Shown: one piece after another, positions 24,415 through 35,806 of the stretch
How the letters are laid out: every line of letters starts with the position of its first letter
How positions within the stretch are numbered: position 1 is the stretch's first letter
Assembly: GCF_013409505.1 (NCBI RefSeq)
Contig: NZ_JACCBN010000001.1
Span: 1,550,001-1,614,000, forward strand
Direction: 5' to 3'
From: Actinomycetospora corticicola
GTDB taxonomy: Bacteria; Actinomycetota; Actinomycetes; Mycobacteriales; Pseudonocardiaceae
Length of the DNA stretch: 64,000 nucleotides
Made by a program: the position numbers and the translations under genes
Notes under the pieces: generated by a model
Told to the model about the DNA's origin: nothing
The model's database searches: none
The model's input: the letters and a program-made list of their open reading frames with translations, nothing else

Positions 24415-24421
24415 GGTGCTC

Positions 24422-25147
24422 GTGGCTCGCATCCTCATGATCGTCGCGCATCCCGACGACATCGACTTCGGCAGCGGCGGTTCGGTGGCGAAGTGGATCG
24501 CCGAGGGCGACACCGTGGACTACTGCATCGTCACCGACGGCGACGCGGGCGGGTTCGACGAGGCCGTCGGTCGCGGGGAGATGGCGACGCTGCGTCGCAA
24601 GGAGCAGCGCGCGGCCGCCGACGTCTACGGCGTCGGCGAGATCGACTGGCTCGGCTATCCCGACGGCAGGCTCTACGTCACCCACGAGCTGCGCCGCGAC
24701 CTCTCGCGCGTGATCCGCAAGCGTCGCCCGGACCGAGCCGTCGTCCCGTCGCCCACCCGCAACCTGCGCAGCACCTACGGCAGCCACCCCGACCACATCG
24801 CCGCCGGCGAGGCGTCCATGTGCGCGATCTACCCCGACGCCCGCAACCCCTTCGCCCACCCCGAGCTCCTCGCCGACGAGGGCCTGGAGGCCTGGACCGT
24901 GCCGGAGACCTGGATCGCCAACCCCGGCGAGGGCGCCGACCGCTACCTCGACATCACCGACACGATCGACCTCAAGATCGAGGCCCTCCGCGCCCACGAG
25001 TCGCAGACCGGCCACATGACCGACCTCGCCGAGCGCATGCAGATGTGGGGCTACTCCCAGGCCAAGTCCGCGGGCTGGTGCGACGACGGCACCCCCGCCG
25101 ATCAGCGCCGCTACGCCGAGGGCTTCCTCGTCCTCGACACCAAGTAG
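24422..25147 (+). CDS. PIG-L (LmbE-like) deacetylase family protein
   Basis: Predicted zinc-dependent N-acetylglucosamine deacetylase-type hydrolase. Shows the metal and catalytic motif AHPDDIDFGSGG near the start and the second metal site GSHPDHIAAGE at about residue 120. 241 residues. The family includes MshB and Mca of mycothiol metabolism; this copy lacks clear features to assign it to either. Start chosen at the second GTG for leaderless spacing from TAGAAC. Stands alone between the SWIM gene and uvrC. Confidence 0.85.
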   Translation: MARILMIVAHPDDIDFGSGGSVAKWIAEGDTVDYCIVTDGDAGGFDEAVGRGEMATLRRKEQRAAADVYGVGEIDWLGYPDGRLYVTHELRRDLSRVIRKRRPDRAVVPSPTRNLRSTYGSHPDHIAAGEASMCAIYPDARNPFAHPELLADEGLEAWTVPETWIANPGEGADRYLDITDTIDLKIEALRAHESQTGHMTDLAERMQMWGYSQAKSAGWCDDGTPADQRRYAEGFLVLDTK

Positions 25148-25149
25148 CC

Positions 25150-25169
25150 CTTCCCGACGCCGGGTCGGG
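25150..25169 (+). repeat. 20-base hairpin repeat, copy 1
   Basis: CTTCCCGACGCCGGGTCGGG, 2 bases after the PIG-L stop, can fold as CCCGAC/GTCGGG. The same 20 bases occur at 54375. Position suggests a terminator here. Confidence 0.5.
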
Positions 25170-25315
25170 GCGGGCCCGCCGTGTGCGTCGCGCGACGGGG
25201 CGACCGAAGGCTGCGCAGGTCGCTCGAGCGGCGACGCGAGGAGTGGCAGCGGGAGGACACGTACGGCCGCTGGTGACGCAAGCCGACACACCGGTTGGCA
25301 AGTGTCTCGCGGTGG

Positions 25316-25381
25316 GACACGCCGAACGACACGCCGACACCACCCGCTTGGGTGCACGCCGACACGCTGAGGAGACACGCC
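25316..25381 (+). repeat. Iterated GACACGCC motif before uvrC
   Basis: GACACGCCGA occurs at 25316 and 25328, CACGCCGACAC near 25355 and GACACGCC at 25374, all just upstream of a -10-like TACGCT (25382-25387). It may be a regulator array or simple local duplication. It does not match the SOS LexA box or the PafBC promoter form. Confidence 0.35.
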
Positions 25382-25397
25382 TACGCTGGTGCTCGCC

Positions 25398-27416
25398 ATG
25401 GCCGATCCGAGCACCTACCGCCCCGCCCCGGGAACCATCCCGGAGGCGCCTGGCGTCTACCGGTTCTCCGACGCGAGCGGTCGCGTCATCTACGTCGGCA
25501 AGGCCAAGAGCCTCCGCAGCCGCCTGAACTCCTACTTCGCCGATCTGTCGGGGCTGCACCCGCGCACCCGCCGCATGGTCACCACCGCGGCGGCGGTCCA
25601 GTGGACCGTGGTCGGCACCGAGGTCGAGGCCCTCCAGCTCGAGTACAACTGGATCAAGGAGTACGACCCGCAGTTCAACGTCCGCTACCGGGACGACAAG
25701 ACCTACCCGGTCCTCGCGGTCACGCTGAACGAGGAGTACCCGCAGCTCAAGGTCTACCGGGGCCCCCGCCGCAAGGGCGTCCGCTACTTCGGGCCGTACG
25801 CCCACGCCTGGGCGATCCGCGAGACGCTGAAGCTGCTCACCCGCGTCTTCCCGGCCCGCGTGTGCTCACCCGGTGTCTTCAAGCGGCACGGTCAGATCGG
25901 CCGGCCCTGCATGTTCGGCTACATCGGCAAGTGCGCGGCGCCGTGCGTGGGGCGGGTCTCCGCCGAGGAGCACCGGCAGATCGTGCTCGACTTCTGCGAC
26001 TTCCTCGCGGGCCACACCGATCAGCTGATCACCCGCTTCGAGAAGGAGATGCAGGCCGCGTCGGCGGAGATGGACTTCGAGCGGGCCGCCCGCCTGCGCG
26101 ACGACGCCGGTGCGCTGCGCCGCGTCGTCGAGAAGCAGGCCGTGGTGCTCGGCGACGGGACCGACGCCGACGTCGTGGCCTTCGCGCTCGACCCGCTGGA
26201 GGCCGCCGTCCAGGTCTTCCACGTGCGCGGCGGGCGCGTGCGGGGCCAGCGCGGGTGGGTCGTGGAGCGCGGAGAGGAGGACTCGCTCGAGGTCCTCGTC
26301 GGGCAGTTCCTCTCCCAGTTCTACGGCGAGCAGGCCGCGCTGGCCGGGTCGGCCGACGACGCCGTGCAGCCGGTGCCGCGCGAGGTGCTCGTGCCGGCGC
26401 TGCCGGAGGACCACGCGACGCTGACGCAGTGGCTCACCGGTCTGCGGGGGAGCCGGGTCAGCGTCCGGGTCGCGCAGCGCGGCGACAAGCGCACGCTCGC
26501 CGAGACCGTCGAGCGGAACGCCAAGGAGTCGCTGACCCAGCACAAGCTCAAGCGCGCGGGCGACCTCACGGCGCGCAGCGCGGCCCTCGAGGAGATCCAG
26601 GAGTACCTGGAGCTCGACTCGGCGCCGCTGCGCATCGAGTGCACCGACGTCAGCCACGTGCAGGGCTCCGACGTCGTCGCGAGCCTCGTCGTCTTCGAGG
26701 ACGGGCTGCCGAAGAAGGCCGACTACCGCCGGTTCGCGATCCGTGGCGGCGCGGAGGGCGGCGACGTCGCCGCGATCGCCGAGGTCGTCCGGCGCCGCTT
26801 CCAGCGCTACCTGCGCGAGACCGCCGAGGACGCCGAGCACGACCCGACGACGACCTCCTGCTCCGGCGAGACCGCCGACGGGGCCCCGGCGACGCGCGAG
26901 ATCGACCCCGCCGAGATCGACGGCCCGCTCCCGGGCATCGACCCGACGACGGGTCGGCCACGCAAGTTCTCCTACGCGCCGAACCTGCTCGTCGTCGACG
27001 GCGGCGCCCCGCAGGTCGCCGCCGCGCAGGAGGTGCTCTCCGAGCTCGGCATCACCGACGTGGCGGTGTGCGGCCTCGCGAAGCGCCTCGAGGAGGTCTG
27101 GCTGCCGGGCGACGAGATGCCGGCGATCCTGCCGCGCACCTCCGAGGCGCTCTACCTGTTGCAGCGGATCCGCGACGAGGCGCACCGGTTCGCGATCACC
27201 TACCACCGCCAGAAGCGCTCGGCACGCATGACGGCCTCGGAGCTCGACGGCGTGCCGGGCCTCGGGTCGACGCGCAAGACCGCGCTCATCAAGCACTTCG
27301 GGTCGGTCAAGAAACTGCGGGCGGCGACCGTCGAGGAGATCACCGAGGTGCCGGGCGTCGGGAAGCGCACCGCGGAGGCGGTCCTGCAGGCACTCAACAC
27401 GGGGGAGGCGTCGTGA
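25398..27416 (+). CDS. uvrC: Excinuclease ABC subunit C
   Basis: Makes both incisions in nucleotide excision repair. Domains in order: GIY-YIG nuclease ([20 protein letters not shown], about 12-95), UVR domain binding UvrB (about 200-240), RNase H-like 3' nuclease ([11 protein letters not shown]), and tandem helix-hairpin-helix at the end ([24 protein letters not shown]). An acidic insert around residues 475-515 lies inside the second nuclease. ATG at 25398 gives [12 protein letters not shown]; a GTG 9 bases earlier is too close to the -10 box. Heads uvrC-rapZ-yvcK-whiA. Confidence 0.96.
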   Translation: MADPSTYRPAPGTIPEAPGVYRFSDASGRVIYVGKAKSLRSRLNSYFADLSGLHPRTRRMVTTAAAVQWTVVGTEVEALQLEYNWIKEYDPQFNVRYRDDKTYPVLAVTLNEEYPQLKVYRGPRRKGVRYFGPYAHAWAIRETLKLLTRVFPARVCSPGVFKRHGQIGRPCMFGYIGKCAAPCVGRVSAEEHRQIVLDFCDFLAGHTDQLITRFEKEMQAASAEMDFERAARLRDDAGALRRVVEKQAVVLGDGTDADVVAFALDPLEAAVQVFHVRGGRVRGQRGWVVERGEEDSLEVLVGQFLSQFYGEQAALAGSADDAVQPVPREVLVPALPEDHATLTQWLTGLRGSRVSVRVAQRGDKRTLAETVERNAKESLTQHKLKRAGDLTARSAALEEIQEYLELDSAPLRIECTDVSHVQGSDVVASLVVFEDGLPKKADYRRFAIRGGAEGGDVAAIAEVVRRRFQRYLRETAEDAEHDPTTTSCSGETADGAPATREIDPAEIDGPLPGIDPTTGRPRKFSYAPNLLVVDGGAPQVAAAQEVLSELGITDVAVCGLAKRLEEVWLPGDEMPAILPRTSEALYLLQRIRDEAHRFAITYHRQKRSARMTASELDGVPGLGSTRKTALIKHFGSVKKLRAATVEEITEVPGVGKRTAEAVLQALNTGEAS

Positions 27417-28303
27417 GCGGCCGGGGGGAGCACGACGGTGGCGTCGAGGTCGCCATCGTCACCGGGGTCTCGGGGGCGGGGCGCAGTACGGCGGCCAAGG
27501 TCCTCGAGGACCTGGGGTGGTTCGTCGTCGACAACCTGCCGCCCGAGCTGCTGGAGACCGTCGTCGACCTCGGCGCCCGCTCGCAGGGCCAGGTGACCCG
27601 GATCGCCGTCGTCATGGACGTGCGCAGCCGCGCGTTCACCGCCGACCTGGGCACCCAGATCAAGGAGCTCGACACCCGCGGCGCCCGTCCGCGCGTGGTC
27701 TTCCTCGACGCCGACGACAGCGTGCTGATCCGGCGCTTCGAGTCCAACCGCCGCTCGCACCCGCTGCAGGGCGACGGCCGCCTGGTCGACGGGATCGATG
27801 CGGAACGAGAGCTGCTGGCCCCGCTGCGCGACCTCGCCGACCTCGTCGTCGACACCTCCAACCGCTCGGTGCACGAGCTGCGCAAGGCGATCGAGGAGGC
27901 GTTCCACGAGAGCGCCGCCGAGGTCACCTCGAGCGTCACCGTGCTCTCGTTCGGCTACAAGCACGGGCTGCCCCAGGACGCCGACCTCGTCGTCGACGTC
28001 CGGTTCCTGCCCAACCCGCACTGGATCCCCGAGCTCCGCGAGCACGACGGTCGTGAGGCCGTGGTCAGCGACTACGTGCTCACCCAGGAGGGCGCGGCGG
28101 AGTTCGTCGACCGCTACCTCGAGCTGCTGCGCATCGTGGGCGTCGGCTATCGCCGGGAGGGCAAGCGCTACCTCACGGTCGCGGTCGGCTGCACCGGCGG
28201 GAAGCACCGCAGCGTCGCGATCGCCGAGGAGATCGCCCGCCGGATGGCCGGCGAGGACGGGGTGCGGGTGACCGTGTCGCACCGGGACGTGGGGCGCGAG
28301 TGA
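27413..28303 (+). CDS. rapZ: RNase adapter / nucleotide-binding protein RapZ (YvcJ family)
   Basis: P-loop protein with motif GVSGAGRST at residues 18-26, the [12 protein letters not shown] segment, and the C-terminal phosphosugar-sensing domain with [17 protein letters not shown] and [11 protein letters not shown]. In enterics RapZ directs RNase E to a small RNA; actinobacterial function is not settled. 296 residues, normal. GTG start overlaps the uvrC stop by 4 bases. Confidence 0.93.
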   Translation: MSGRGEHDGGVEVAIVTGVSGAGRSTAAKVLEDLGWFVVDNLPPELLETVVDLGARSQGQVTRIAVVMDVRSRAFTADLGTQIKELDTRGARPRVVFLDADDSVLIRRFESNRRSHPLQGDGRLVDGIDAERELLAPLRDLADLVVDTSNRSVHELRKAIEEAFHESAAEVTSSVTVLSFGYKHGLPQDADLVVDVRFLPNPHWIPELREHDGREAVVSDYVLTQEGAAEFVDRYLELLRIVGVGYRREGKRYLTVAVGCTGGKHRSVAIAEEIARRMAGEDGVRVTVSHRDVGRE

Positions 28304-29448
28304 ACGGCAACGGCAACGGCGACGGCCCCGGCGCCCCGTTCCGCGCGACCGCCCTCGGCGGCGGCCACGGCCTGCACGCCACGCTGCGCGCGCTGCGGCG
28401 GCTCACCGACGACGTGACCGCGGTGGTGACGGTCGGGGACGACGGCGGGTCGTCCGGCCGGATCCGCCGGGAGCTCGACATCCTGCCGCTGGGCGACCTG
28501 CGGATGGCGCTCGACGCGCTCGCCGAGCGCGACCACGCGGGACCCACCGACGTCTCGGCCTGGCGACGGCTGTTCGAGCACCGGTTCGGCGGGTCGGGCG
28601 CGCTGGCCGGGCACGCCGTCGGCAACCTCGTGCTCGCAGGCCTCCTCGACGTCACCGGCGACCCCGTCGCCGCCCTCGACGAGGCGGGCAAGCTGCTCGG
28701 GCTGCGCGGCCGGGTGCTCCCGATGAGCACCGTGCCGGTCGACATCGAGGCCGACGTGACGGGCCTCGGCCTCTCGCCGTCGCAGGCCACCGACGACGAC
28801 ATCGCGCACCGCATCCGGGGGCAGGTCGCGGTCGCGACGACGCCGGGCCACGTCCGACAGGTCCGGCTGGTGCCCCGCCGCCCGAAGGCGTGCGCGGAGG
28901 CCGTCGAGGCGATCCGGACGGCGGACGTGGTGACGCTCGGGCCGGGCTCCTGGTTCACCAGCGTCATGCCGCACCTGCTCGTGCCCGAGCTGTTCACCGC
29001 GCTGTGCGAGACCGAGGCGCGGCGGGTGCTGGTGCTCAACCTGGCGCCGCAGCCGGGGGAGACCGCCGGATTCTCGCCGGAGCAGCACCTCGACGCGCTG
29101 GCCGAGCACGCCCCGCGGCTGCGGCTCGACGTCGTGATCGCCGATCCCGACGCGACGCCGGAGCCCGACCGGCTCCGCCGCGGCGCCGAGGCGTTCGGCG
29201 CGACCACCCTGTTCACCGCCGTCGGCGAACCCGACGGCGCCCCGCGCCACGATGCCGTGGCACTGGCCGGGGCCCTGCGGGAGGCGGCGGGCAGTGCCGC
29301 CTCGCGCGAGCGCGTGCCCGACGACGAGTGGGACGCGCGAGTCGAGACCTGGGGGAGAGCGGCACGGCGCCGGCTCGGAGCGGACGTGTTCTTCACGCCC
29401 ACCGACGGCGCCTACCGCCACGACGAGGAGGACCTACGGTGGCCATGA
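28300..29448 (+). CDS. yvcK: YvcK/CuvA-type gluconeogenesis factor
   Basis: Cytoplasmic UDP-sugar-binding protein that links carbon metabolism and cell-wall growth in other Gram-positives. Conserved: [40 protein letters not shown] and [17 protein letters not shown] short Asn/Gly tail precedes the fold. 382 residues. The GTG overlaps the rapZ stop; its end overlaps whiA by 10 bases. Confidence 0.94.
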   Translation: MNGNGNGDGPGAPFRATALGGGHGLHATLRALRRLTDDVTAVVTVGDDGGSSGRIRRELDILPLGDLRMALDALAERDHAGPTDVSAWRRLFEHRFGGSGALAGHAVGNLVLAGLLDVTGDPVAALDEAGKLLGLRGRVLPMSTVPVDIEADVTGLGLSPSQATDDDIAHRIRGQVAVATTPGHVRQVRLVPRRPKACAEAVEAIRTADVVTLGPGSWFTSVMPHLLVPELFTALCETEARRVLVLNLAPQPGETAGFSPEQHLDALAEHAPRLRLDVVIADPDATPEPDRLRRGAEAFGATTLFTAVGEPDGAPRHDAVALAGALREAAGSAASRERVPDDEWDARVETWGRAARRRLGADVFFTPTDGAYRHDEEDLRWP

Positions 29449-30452
29449 CCGCTGCGGTGAAGGACGAACTGAGCCGGCTCGCCGTCACGAAGACCTGCTG
29501 CCGGCGGGCCGAGGTGTCGGCCCTGCTGCGGTTCGGGGGCGGGCTGCACATCGTCAACGGCCGCGTCGTGGTGGAGGCCGAGCTCGACACCGGCAACGCC
29601 GCGCGCCGCCTGCGTCGCGAGATCCACGAGCTCTACGGGCACCAGCCCGAGGTCCACGTGCTCTCCCAGGGCAACCTGCGCAAGGGCACCCGGTACGTCG
29701 TGCGCGTGGCCACCGACGGCGACTCGCTGGCCCGACAGACCGGTCTGCTCGACCCGCGTGGCCGGCCGGTGCGCGGGCTGCCGCCGCAGGTCGTCTCGGG
29801 CGGGGTGTGCGACGCCGAGGCCGCGTGGCGCGGGGCGTTCCTCGCCCACGGCTCGCTGACCGAGCCCGGCCGCTCGTCCGCGCTGGAGATCACGTGCCCC
29901 GGCATGGAGGCCGCGATGGCCCTCGTCGGCGCCGCCCGTCGGCTCGGCGTGGCCGCGAAGGCGCGCGAGGTCCGCGGGGCCGACCGCGTGGTGGTGCGCG
30001 ACGGCGACGCGATCGGCGCCCTGCTCACCCGCATCGGCGCCCACTCCTCGGTGCTGCAGTGGGAGGAGCGCCGGATGCGCCGCGAGGTGCGCGCGACGGC
30101 GAACCGCCTCGCGAACTTCGACGACGCGAACCTGCGCCGCTCGGTCAAGGCCGCCGTCACCGCCTCCGCCCGGGTGAACCGCGCCCTGGAGCTGCTCGGC
30201 GACGAGGTGCCCGACCACCTGATCACGGCGGGCCGCCTGCGCGTGCAGCACGAGCAGGCCTCCCTGGAGGAACTCGGCCAGCTCGCCGACCCGCCGATGA
30301 CCAAGGACGCCGTCGCCGGCCGCATCCGTCGGCTGCTCGCGATGGCCGACAAGAAGGCCAAGGACATGCGCGTGCCGGACACGTCCGCGGCGGTCTCCGC
30401 CGAGGACCTCGAGGACGACATGGTCGAGGTCCCCGCGGGCCGCGAGCACTGA
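29439..30452 (+). CDS. whiA: Sporulation/cell division regulator WhiA
   Basis: DNA-binding protein, co-regulator with WhiB of sporulation genes in Streptomyces. The N-terminal part is a degenerate LAGLIDADG endonuclease fold ([18 protein letters not shown]), the C-terminal part a helix-turn-helix ([29 protein letters not shown]). GTG chosen over an ATG two codons later because the family starts (M)AMTAAVKDE. 337 residues. Last gene of the uvrC operon, as in most actinobacteria. Confidence 0.96.
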   Translation: MAMTAAVKDELSRLAVTKTCCRRAEVSALLRFGGGLHIVNGRVVVEAELDTGNAARRLRREIHELYGHQPEVHVLSQGNLRKGTRYVVRVATDGDSLARQTGLLDPRGRPVRGLPPQVVSGGVCDAEAAWRGAFLAHGSLTEPGRSSALEITCPGMEAAMALVGAARRLGVAAKAREVRGADRVVVRDGDAIGALLTRIGAHSSVLQWEERRMRREVRATANRLANFDDANLRRSVKAAVTASARVNRALELLGDEVPDHLITAGRLRVQHEQASLEELGQLADPPMTKDAVAGRIRRLLAMADKKAKDMRVPDTSAAVSAEDLEDDMVEVPAGREH

Positions 30453-30485
30453 CGCCGGAGCCGCGCGACCTGCCGTCAGGACGGG

Positions 30486-30499
30486 CGTAAGCGCTTACG
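30486..30499 (+). promoter_or_regulatory. LacI-type operator before gapA
   Basis: CGTAAGCGCTTACG is a perfect 14-base palindrome about 90 bases before the gapA start. The centre AAGCGCTT is the hallmark of LacI/GalR-family sites such as cre. A -10-like TAGGGT lies at 30542. It probably controls the glycolytic operon; the regulator is not in this window. Confidence 0.6.
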
Positions 30500-30504
30500 G
30501 GTGA

Positions 30505-31605
<1,101 letters not shown>

Positions 31606-31642
31606 TGAGGCGGGAGACGGCAGCGTTGCGGAGCTCGACCTC

Positions 31643-32851
31643 ATGAAGACCGTCGACGACCTGATCGCGGAGGGCGTGCAGGACCGCCACGTCCTGCTGC
31701 GGGCCGACTTCAACGTCCCGCTCGACGGCTACTCGATCACCGACGACGGGCGTATCCGCGCGGCGTTGCCGACGATCACCAAGCTCGTCGGGGCGGGCGC
31801 GAAGCTGCTGGTCATGGCCCACCTGGGCCGGATCAGGGATCCGGAGCCGCTGGGCCGCGACAAGCGGTCCAGCCTCGCGCCGGTCGCCGGGCGGCTCGGG
31901 CAGCTGCTCGACCAGCGCGTGTCGCTGGCCGAGGACGTCGTCGGGCAGTCGGCCCGGGACGTCGCCGGCGCGCTGACCGCCGGCGGCGTCGCGATGCTCG
32001 CCAACGTGCGGTGCGAACCCCGCGAGACGGGTTCCGGCTCCGAGCGCGACGCCCTGGCGACCGAGCTCGCCGAGCTGGTGCCCGGCGGGGCGTTCGTCTC
32101 CGACGGCTTCGGCGTGGTGCACCGCGAGCAGGCGTCGGTGTACGAGATCGCGCGCAAACTCCCGGCCTACGGCGGCGACCTGGTCGCCCGCGAGACCGAG
32201 GTGCTGCGGCGCCTGACCGGCGACCCGGCCCGCCCGTACGTGGTGATCCTCGGCGGGTCGAAGGTGTCCGACAAGCTCGCGGTGCTGCAGAACCTGCTGC
32301 CGAAGGTGGACACGCTGCTGGTCGGCGGCGCGATGTGCTTCACCTTCCTCGCCGCCGAGGGCCACGACGTGGGCGGATCGAAGCTCGAGGCCGAGCAGGT
32401 CGACACCTGCCGGCGGCTGCTCTCGGAGTACGCCGACACCCTCGTGCTGCCGGTCGACGTCGTCGTCGCGGACGCCTTCGCGGCGGACGCGAACACCCGC
32501 ACGGTGCCGGTCACGGAGATCCCGGAGGGCTGGATGGGGCTCGACGTCGGGCCGGAGACGGTCCGGCTGTTCGGCGAGAAGCTCGCCGACGCGGCGACGG
32601 TGTTCTGGAACGGCCCGATGGGCGTGTTCGAGATGGAGCCGTTCGCGGCCGGCACCACCGGGGTCGCGGAGGCCGTGGCCGACTCGCCGTCGTTCTCGGT
32701 GATCGGCGGGGGCGACTCGGCGTCGGCGATCCGCGCGGCCGGGCTCGACGAGGAGCGCTTCGGGCACATCTCCACCGGTGGGGGTGCCTCGTTGGAGTTC
32801 CTCGAGGGCAAGGACCTGCCCGGGATCGCCGTACTCGAGGAGGCCTCGTAG
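31643..32851 (+). CDS. pgk: Phosphoglycerate kinase
   Basis: Transfers phosphate from 1,3-bisphosphoglycerate to ADP. Signature [17 protein letters not shown], hinge and nucleotide motifs [20 protein letters not shown] and SVIGGGDSA are present; 402 residues. The loop after HLGR is unusual: it reads [14 protein letters not shown] where most enzymes have PKG plus a short loop, and the next basic-patch segment is MLANVRC rather than LLENVRF. The essential Arg and His residues remain. The ribosome binding site GGAG lies inside the dispersed repeat. Confidence 0.96.
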   Translation: MKTVDDLIAEGVQDRHVLLRADFNVPLDGYSITDDGRIRAALPTITKLVGAGAKLLVMAHLGRIRDPEPLGRDKRSSLAPVAGRLGQLLDQRVSLAEDVVGQSARDVAGALTAGGVAMLANVRCEPRETGSGSERDALATELAELVPGGAFVSDGFGVVHREQASVYEIARKLPAYGGDLVARETEVLRRLTGDPARPYVVILGGSKVSDKLAVLQNLLPKVDTLLVGGAMCFTFLAAEGHDVGGSKLEAEQVDTCRRLLSEYADTLVLPVDVVVADAFAADANTRTVPVTEIPEGWMGLDVGPETVRLFGEKLADAATVFWNGPMGVFEMEPFAAGTTGVAEAVADSPSFSVIGGGDSASAIRAAGLDEERFGHISTGGGASLEFLEGKDLPGIAVLEEAS

Positions 32852-33633
32852 TGGCACGCACGCCGCTCATCGCCGGCAATTGGAAGATGAACCTGAACCA
32901 CCTCGAGGCCATCGGGGTGGTGCAGAAGCTCTACTTCGGGCTGCCGACGAAGTACTACGACCACGTCGACGTGGCCGTGTGCCCGCCGTTCACCGACCTG
33001 CGCAGCGTGCAGACCGTGATCGACGCGGACTCCATGCCGATCACCTACGGCGGGCAGGACTGCTCGCCGGAGGAGTCCGGCGCCTTCACCGGGGACGTCT
33101 CGGCGGCCATGCTCGCGAAGCTGGGCTGCACGTGGGTGGTGCTCGGGCACTCCGAGCGCCGCACGATCCACGGCGAGGACGACGCCCTGGTGGCCCGCAA
33201 GGTGGCGAAGGCCCTCGAGCACGGGTTGACCCCGATCCTCTGCCTCGGCGAGGGCGAGGACGTCCGCGAGGCCGGGAACCACGTCCCGCACTGCACGGGG
33301 CAGCTCGACGGCTCGCTCGCCGGCCTCTCCGCGGAGCAGGTCGGGCGGGTCGTGCTCGCCTACGAGCCGGTCTGGGCCATCGGTACCGGGAAGACCGCCA
33401 CCGCCCAGGACGCGCAGGAGGTCTGCCACGCCCTGCGGGCCCGCCTGCGCGAGCAGCACGGGGGTGCGGTGGCCGACGGGATCCGCATCCTCTACGGCGG
33501 GTCGGTGAAGTCCGGCAACGTCAAGGAGATCGTCGGGCAGGCCGACGTCGACGGCGCACTCGTCGGCGGCGCCTCGCTCGACCCGGAGGGTTTCGCCGAG
33601 CTGTGCGCCCTCGCGGCGGGTGGCCCGCTGTAG
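32851..33633 (+). CDS. tpiA: Triosephosphate isomerase
   Basis: Interconverts dihydroxyacetone phosphate and glyceraldehyde 3-phosphate. AGNWKMN with the catalytic Lys, GHSERR with the catalytic His, [11 protein letters not shown] with the base Glu172, and the phosphate loop LYGGSV; 260 residues. The GTG overlaps the last base of the pgk stop (TAGTG). A strong hairpin ends the operon. Confidence 0.98.
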   Translation: MARTPLIAGNWKMNLNHLEAIGVVQKLYFGLPTKYYDHVDVAVCPPFTDLRSVQTVIDADSMPITYGGQDCSPEESGAFTGDVSAAMLAKLGCTWVVLGHSERRTIHGEDDALVARKVAKALEHGLTPILCLGEGEDVREAGNHVPHCTGQLDGSLAGLSAEQVGRVVLAYEPVWAIGTGKTATAQDAQEVCHALRARLREQHGGAVADGIRILYGGSVKSGNVKEIVGQADVDGALVGGASLDPEGFAELCALAAGGPL

Positions 33634-33649
33634 GCACCCCGTTCTTCAG

Positions 33650-33694
33650 CGAAGGGCCCCTTCCGTCGGGTGGATCGACGGAAGGGGCCCTTCG
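33650..33694 (+). terminator. Terminator of gapA-pgk-tpiA
   Basis: A perfect 19-base stem (33650-33668 with 33676-33694; CGAAGGGCCCCTTCCGTCG) around a 7-base loop, 16 bases after tpiA. The 3' side runs into TTCGTCACC, not a U-tract. Outer sequence resembles the hairpin at 38284. Confidence 0.8.
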
Positions 33695-33762
33695 TTCGTC
33701 ACCGGGTCGGCGCCCGGTCGTTCCACGGAGTGACCCCGGACCGTCCGGTCGGAGGGGCCGGG

Positions 33763-33768
33763 TAGTGT
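33763..33768 (+). promoter_or_regulatory. Candidate -10 box for secG
   Basis: TAGTGT, 64 bases before secG. A small inverted repeat CCGGAC-C-GTCCGG (33736-33748) lies where an upstream regulator or -35 would be. Confidence 0.35.
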
Positions 33769-33832
33769 GACGCACGAACCCCCGCCCCGCACGACGGGGC
33801 GAGAGAACGACCTGGAGGTCACGGAGCCCGCG

Positions 33833-34069
33833 ATGCGACTGTTCCTGGAGATCCTGCTCATCGTGTCCAGCGTGCTGCTGGTGCTGCTCGTGCTGCTGCA
33901 CCGTGGCCGGGGCGGAGGTCTCTCGTCGCTGTTCGGCGGCGGTGTGCAGTCCAGCCTCGCCGGCTCAAGCGTGGTCGAGAAGAACCTCGACCGCCTCACC
34001 CTGTTCGTCGGTGCGATCTGGCTGATCGCCATCGTCGGGACGGGCCTGCTCATCAAGATCGAAGGTTGA
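33833..34069 (+). CDS. secG: Preprotein translocase subunit SecG
   Basis: Small membrane partner of SecYEG. The 78 residues have two hydrophobic helices (about 2-22 and 55-75) with the conserved loop RGGGLSSLFGGG between them. ATG chosen after ACGGAG; an upstream GTG in frame would add a soluble 22-residue leader not seen in the family. Position after tpiA is conserved in actinobacteria. Confidence 0.96.
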   Translation: MRLFLEILLIVSSVLLVLLVLLHRGRGGGLSSLFGGGVQSSLAGSSVVEKNLDRLTLFVGAIWLIAIVGTGLLIKIEG

Positions 34070-34120
34070 CCGGCCCGGACCCAGGCACCGGGCTCGTGAC
34101 GATGCGGAGGTAGTGCCGAC

Positions 34121-34465
34121 ATGGCTACTGGCAACGCGATCCGGGGTACCCGGGTCGGGTCCGGTCCGATGGGTGAGTCGGAGCGGGGCGAGAGCGCGCA
34201 GCGTGTGCTCGTCTCGTTCTGGTGCTCGAACGGCCACGAGACCAAGCCCTCGTTCGCACACGACGCCGAGCTGCCCGCCACGTGGGACTGCCCGCGCTGC
34301 GGCCTGCCCGCGAACACCGACATGAAGAACCCGCCGCCCGCGCGCCGCACCGAGCCGTACAAGACGCACCTCGCGTACGTGAAGGAGCGGCGCAGCGACG
34401 CCGACGGCGAGGCCCTGCTCGAGGAGGCGCTCGGCAAGCTCCGAGCCCGTCGCGGGGAGAACTGA
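34121..34465 (+). CDS. rbpA: RNA polymerase-binding protein RbpA
   Basis: Actinobacterial transcription factor that binds the principal sigma factor and stabilises open promoter complexes. The N-terminal tail (AIRGTRVGSGPMGE) is followed by a zinc-ribbon-like core (FWCSNGHE, WDCPRCG) and a C-terminal sigma-interacting helix region (PYKTHLAYVKERRSD). 114 residues. ATG with GCGGAGG upstream. Confidence 0.97.
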   Translation: MATGNAIRGTRVGSGPMGESERGESAQRVLVSFWCSNGHETKPSFAHDAELPATWDCPRCGLPANTDMKNPPPARRTEPYKTHLAYVKERRSDADGEALLEEALGKLRARRGEN

Positions 34466-34485
34466 TCCTCTGACAGGGTGTCCGG

Positions 34486-35766
34486 GTGACCGTGCCCGCA
34501 GAGATCACCGACACCCGCTTCTCGTTGAGCCAGGCCGAGATCCCCTCGGCCTGGTTCAACGTCGCCCCGCACCTCTCCAGCCCCCTCGACCCGCCGCTGC
34601 ACCCCGCGACGCGTGAGCCGGTCGGCCCCGACGACCTCGCCCCGCTGTTCGCGGGTGAGCTCATCGGCCAGGAGATGTCGGCCGACCCGTGGATCGACAT
34701 CCCGGGCGAGGTGCTCGACGTCCTGCGGCTGTGGAGGCCCACGCCGCTGATCCGGGCCCGCAGGCTCGAGGCGGCGCTGAAGACGCCGGCGCGCATCTAC
34801 TTCAAGGACGAGTCCGTCTCGCCCGCCGGCTCGCACAAGCCGAACTCCGCGGTGCCGCAGGCGTTCTACAACGCCCGTGAGGGCATCAAGCGGCTCTCCA
34901 CGGAGACCGGGGCGGGCCAGTGGGGCACCGCGTTGTCCTTCGCGTGCGCGCAGTACGACCTCGAGTGCGCCGTCTACATGGTGCGCAAGAGCTTCGAGCA
35001 GAAGCCGTACCGCAAGGTCATCATGGAGACCTGGGGCGGTTCGGTCGTGCCCTCGCCGATCGACGACCCGTCGAACGCGGGCTCGCTCGGCTCCGCGATC
35101 TCCGACGCGGTCGCCGACGCCATGGGCCGCGACGACACGCACTACGCGCTCGGCTCGGTGCTCAACCACGTGCTGCTGCACCAGACCGTGATCGGCCTCG
35201 AGGCCCAGCAGCAGCTCGCGCTCGCGGGCGAGACCCGCCCCGACGTCGTGATCGCGCCCTGCGGTGGCGGGTCCAACCTCGGCGGGCTCGCGCTGCCGTT
35301 CCTGCCCGACCCGTCGGTCCGGCTGCTCGCCGCGGAGCCCGCGTCGTGCCCGACGCTCACGCAGGGCACCTACGAGTACGACTTCGGCGACGTCCAGGGC
35401 CTCACGCCGATGATGAACATGTACACGCTCGGCCACGACTTCATGCCGCCCGGCATCCACGCCGGCGGCCTGCGCTACCACGGCGACTCGCCGATCATCT
35501 CCAAGCTGGTCCACGAGGGCCGGATGGAGGCCGTGGCGCACCGCCAGAAGGCCGTGTTCGAGGCGAACGTGCTGTTCGCCCGCGTCGAGGGCAAGCTGCC
35601 CGCGCCCGAGGCGGGTCACGGCATCGCCTCCGCGATCGCCGAGGCCAACGACGCGACCGAGAAGAACGAGGAGCGCGTCATCCTCTTCAACTACTGCGGC
35701 CACGGCCTGCTCGACCTCGCGGCCTACCAGGACTACCTCGCCGGTGACCTCGGCGAGGAGCCCTAA
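34486..35766 (+). CDS. TrpB-like PLP enzyme (TrpB2 group)
   Basis: Pyridoxal-phosphate enzyme related to the tryptophan synthase beta chain. The PLP lysine is K118 in AGSHKPNSA, the phosphate cup is CGGGSNLGG and the C-terminal segment YCGHGLLDL is typical of the TrpB2 (COG1350) group; 426 residues, longer than TrpB1. No trpA or other trp gene lies nearby, so it may condense indole with serine or phosphoserine, or have another beta-replacement role. GTG has CAGGGT 6 bases upstream, suggesting a leaderless transcript. Confidence 0.85.
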   Translation: MTVPAEITDTRFSLSQAEIPSAWFNVAPHLSSPLDPPLHPATREPVGPDDLAPLFAGELIGQEMSADPWIDIPGEVLDVLRLWRPTPLIRARRLEAALKTPARIYFKDESVSPAGSHKPNSAVPQAFYNAREGIKRLSTETGAGQWGTALSFACAQYDLECAVYMVRKSFEQKPYRKVIMETWGGSVVPSPIDDPSNAGSLGSAISDAVADAMGRDDTHYALGSVLNHVLLHQTVIGLEAQQQLALAGETRPDVVIAPCGGGSNLGGLALPFLPDPSVRLLAAEPASCPTLTQGTYEYDFGDVQGLTPMMNMYTLGHDFMPPGIHAGGLRYHGDSPIISKLVHEGRMEAVAHRQKAVFEANVLFARVEGKLPAPEAGHGIASAIAEANDATEKNEERVILFNYCGHGLLDLAAYQDYLAGDLGEEP

Positions 35767-35775
35767 CCCCTTCCC

Positions 35776-35806
35776 GACGACGGGTGCCGGGCCGGCACCC
35801 GTCGTC
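35776..35806. terminator. Bidirectional terminator between trpB2 and lrp
   Basis: Perfect 15-base inverted repeat (GACGACGGGTGCCGG and its complement) with a 1-base centre, between convergent genes; it touches the lrp stop codon. Fits a two-way terminator. Confidence 0.75.

Noticed and set aside
24416-24418. First GTG as start of the PIG-L gene
   Set aside because: It lies only 1 base after the -10 hexamer; the GTG at 24422 has the spacing seen for other leaderless genes.
25316-25380. CRISPR-like array before uvrC
   Set aside because: Repeat units are 8 to 10 bases with irregular short spacing; no cas genes are present.
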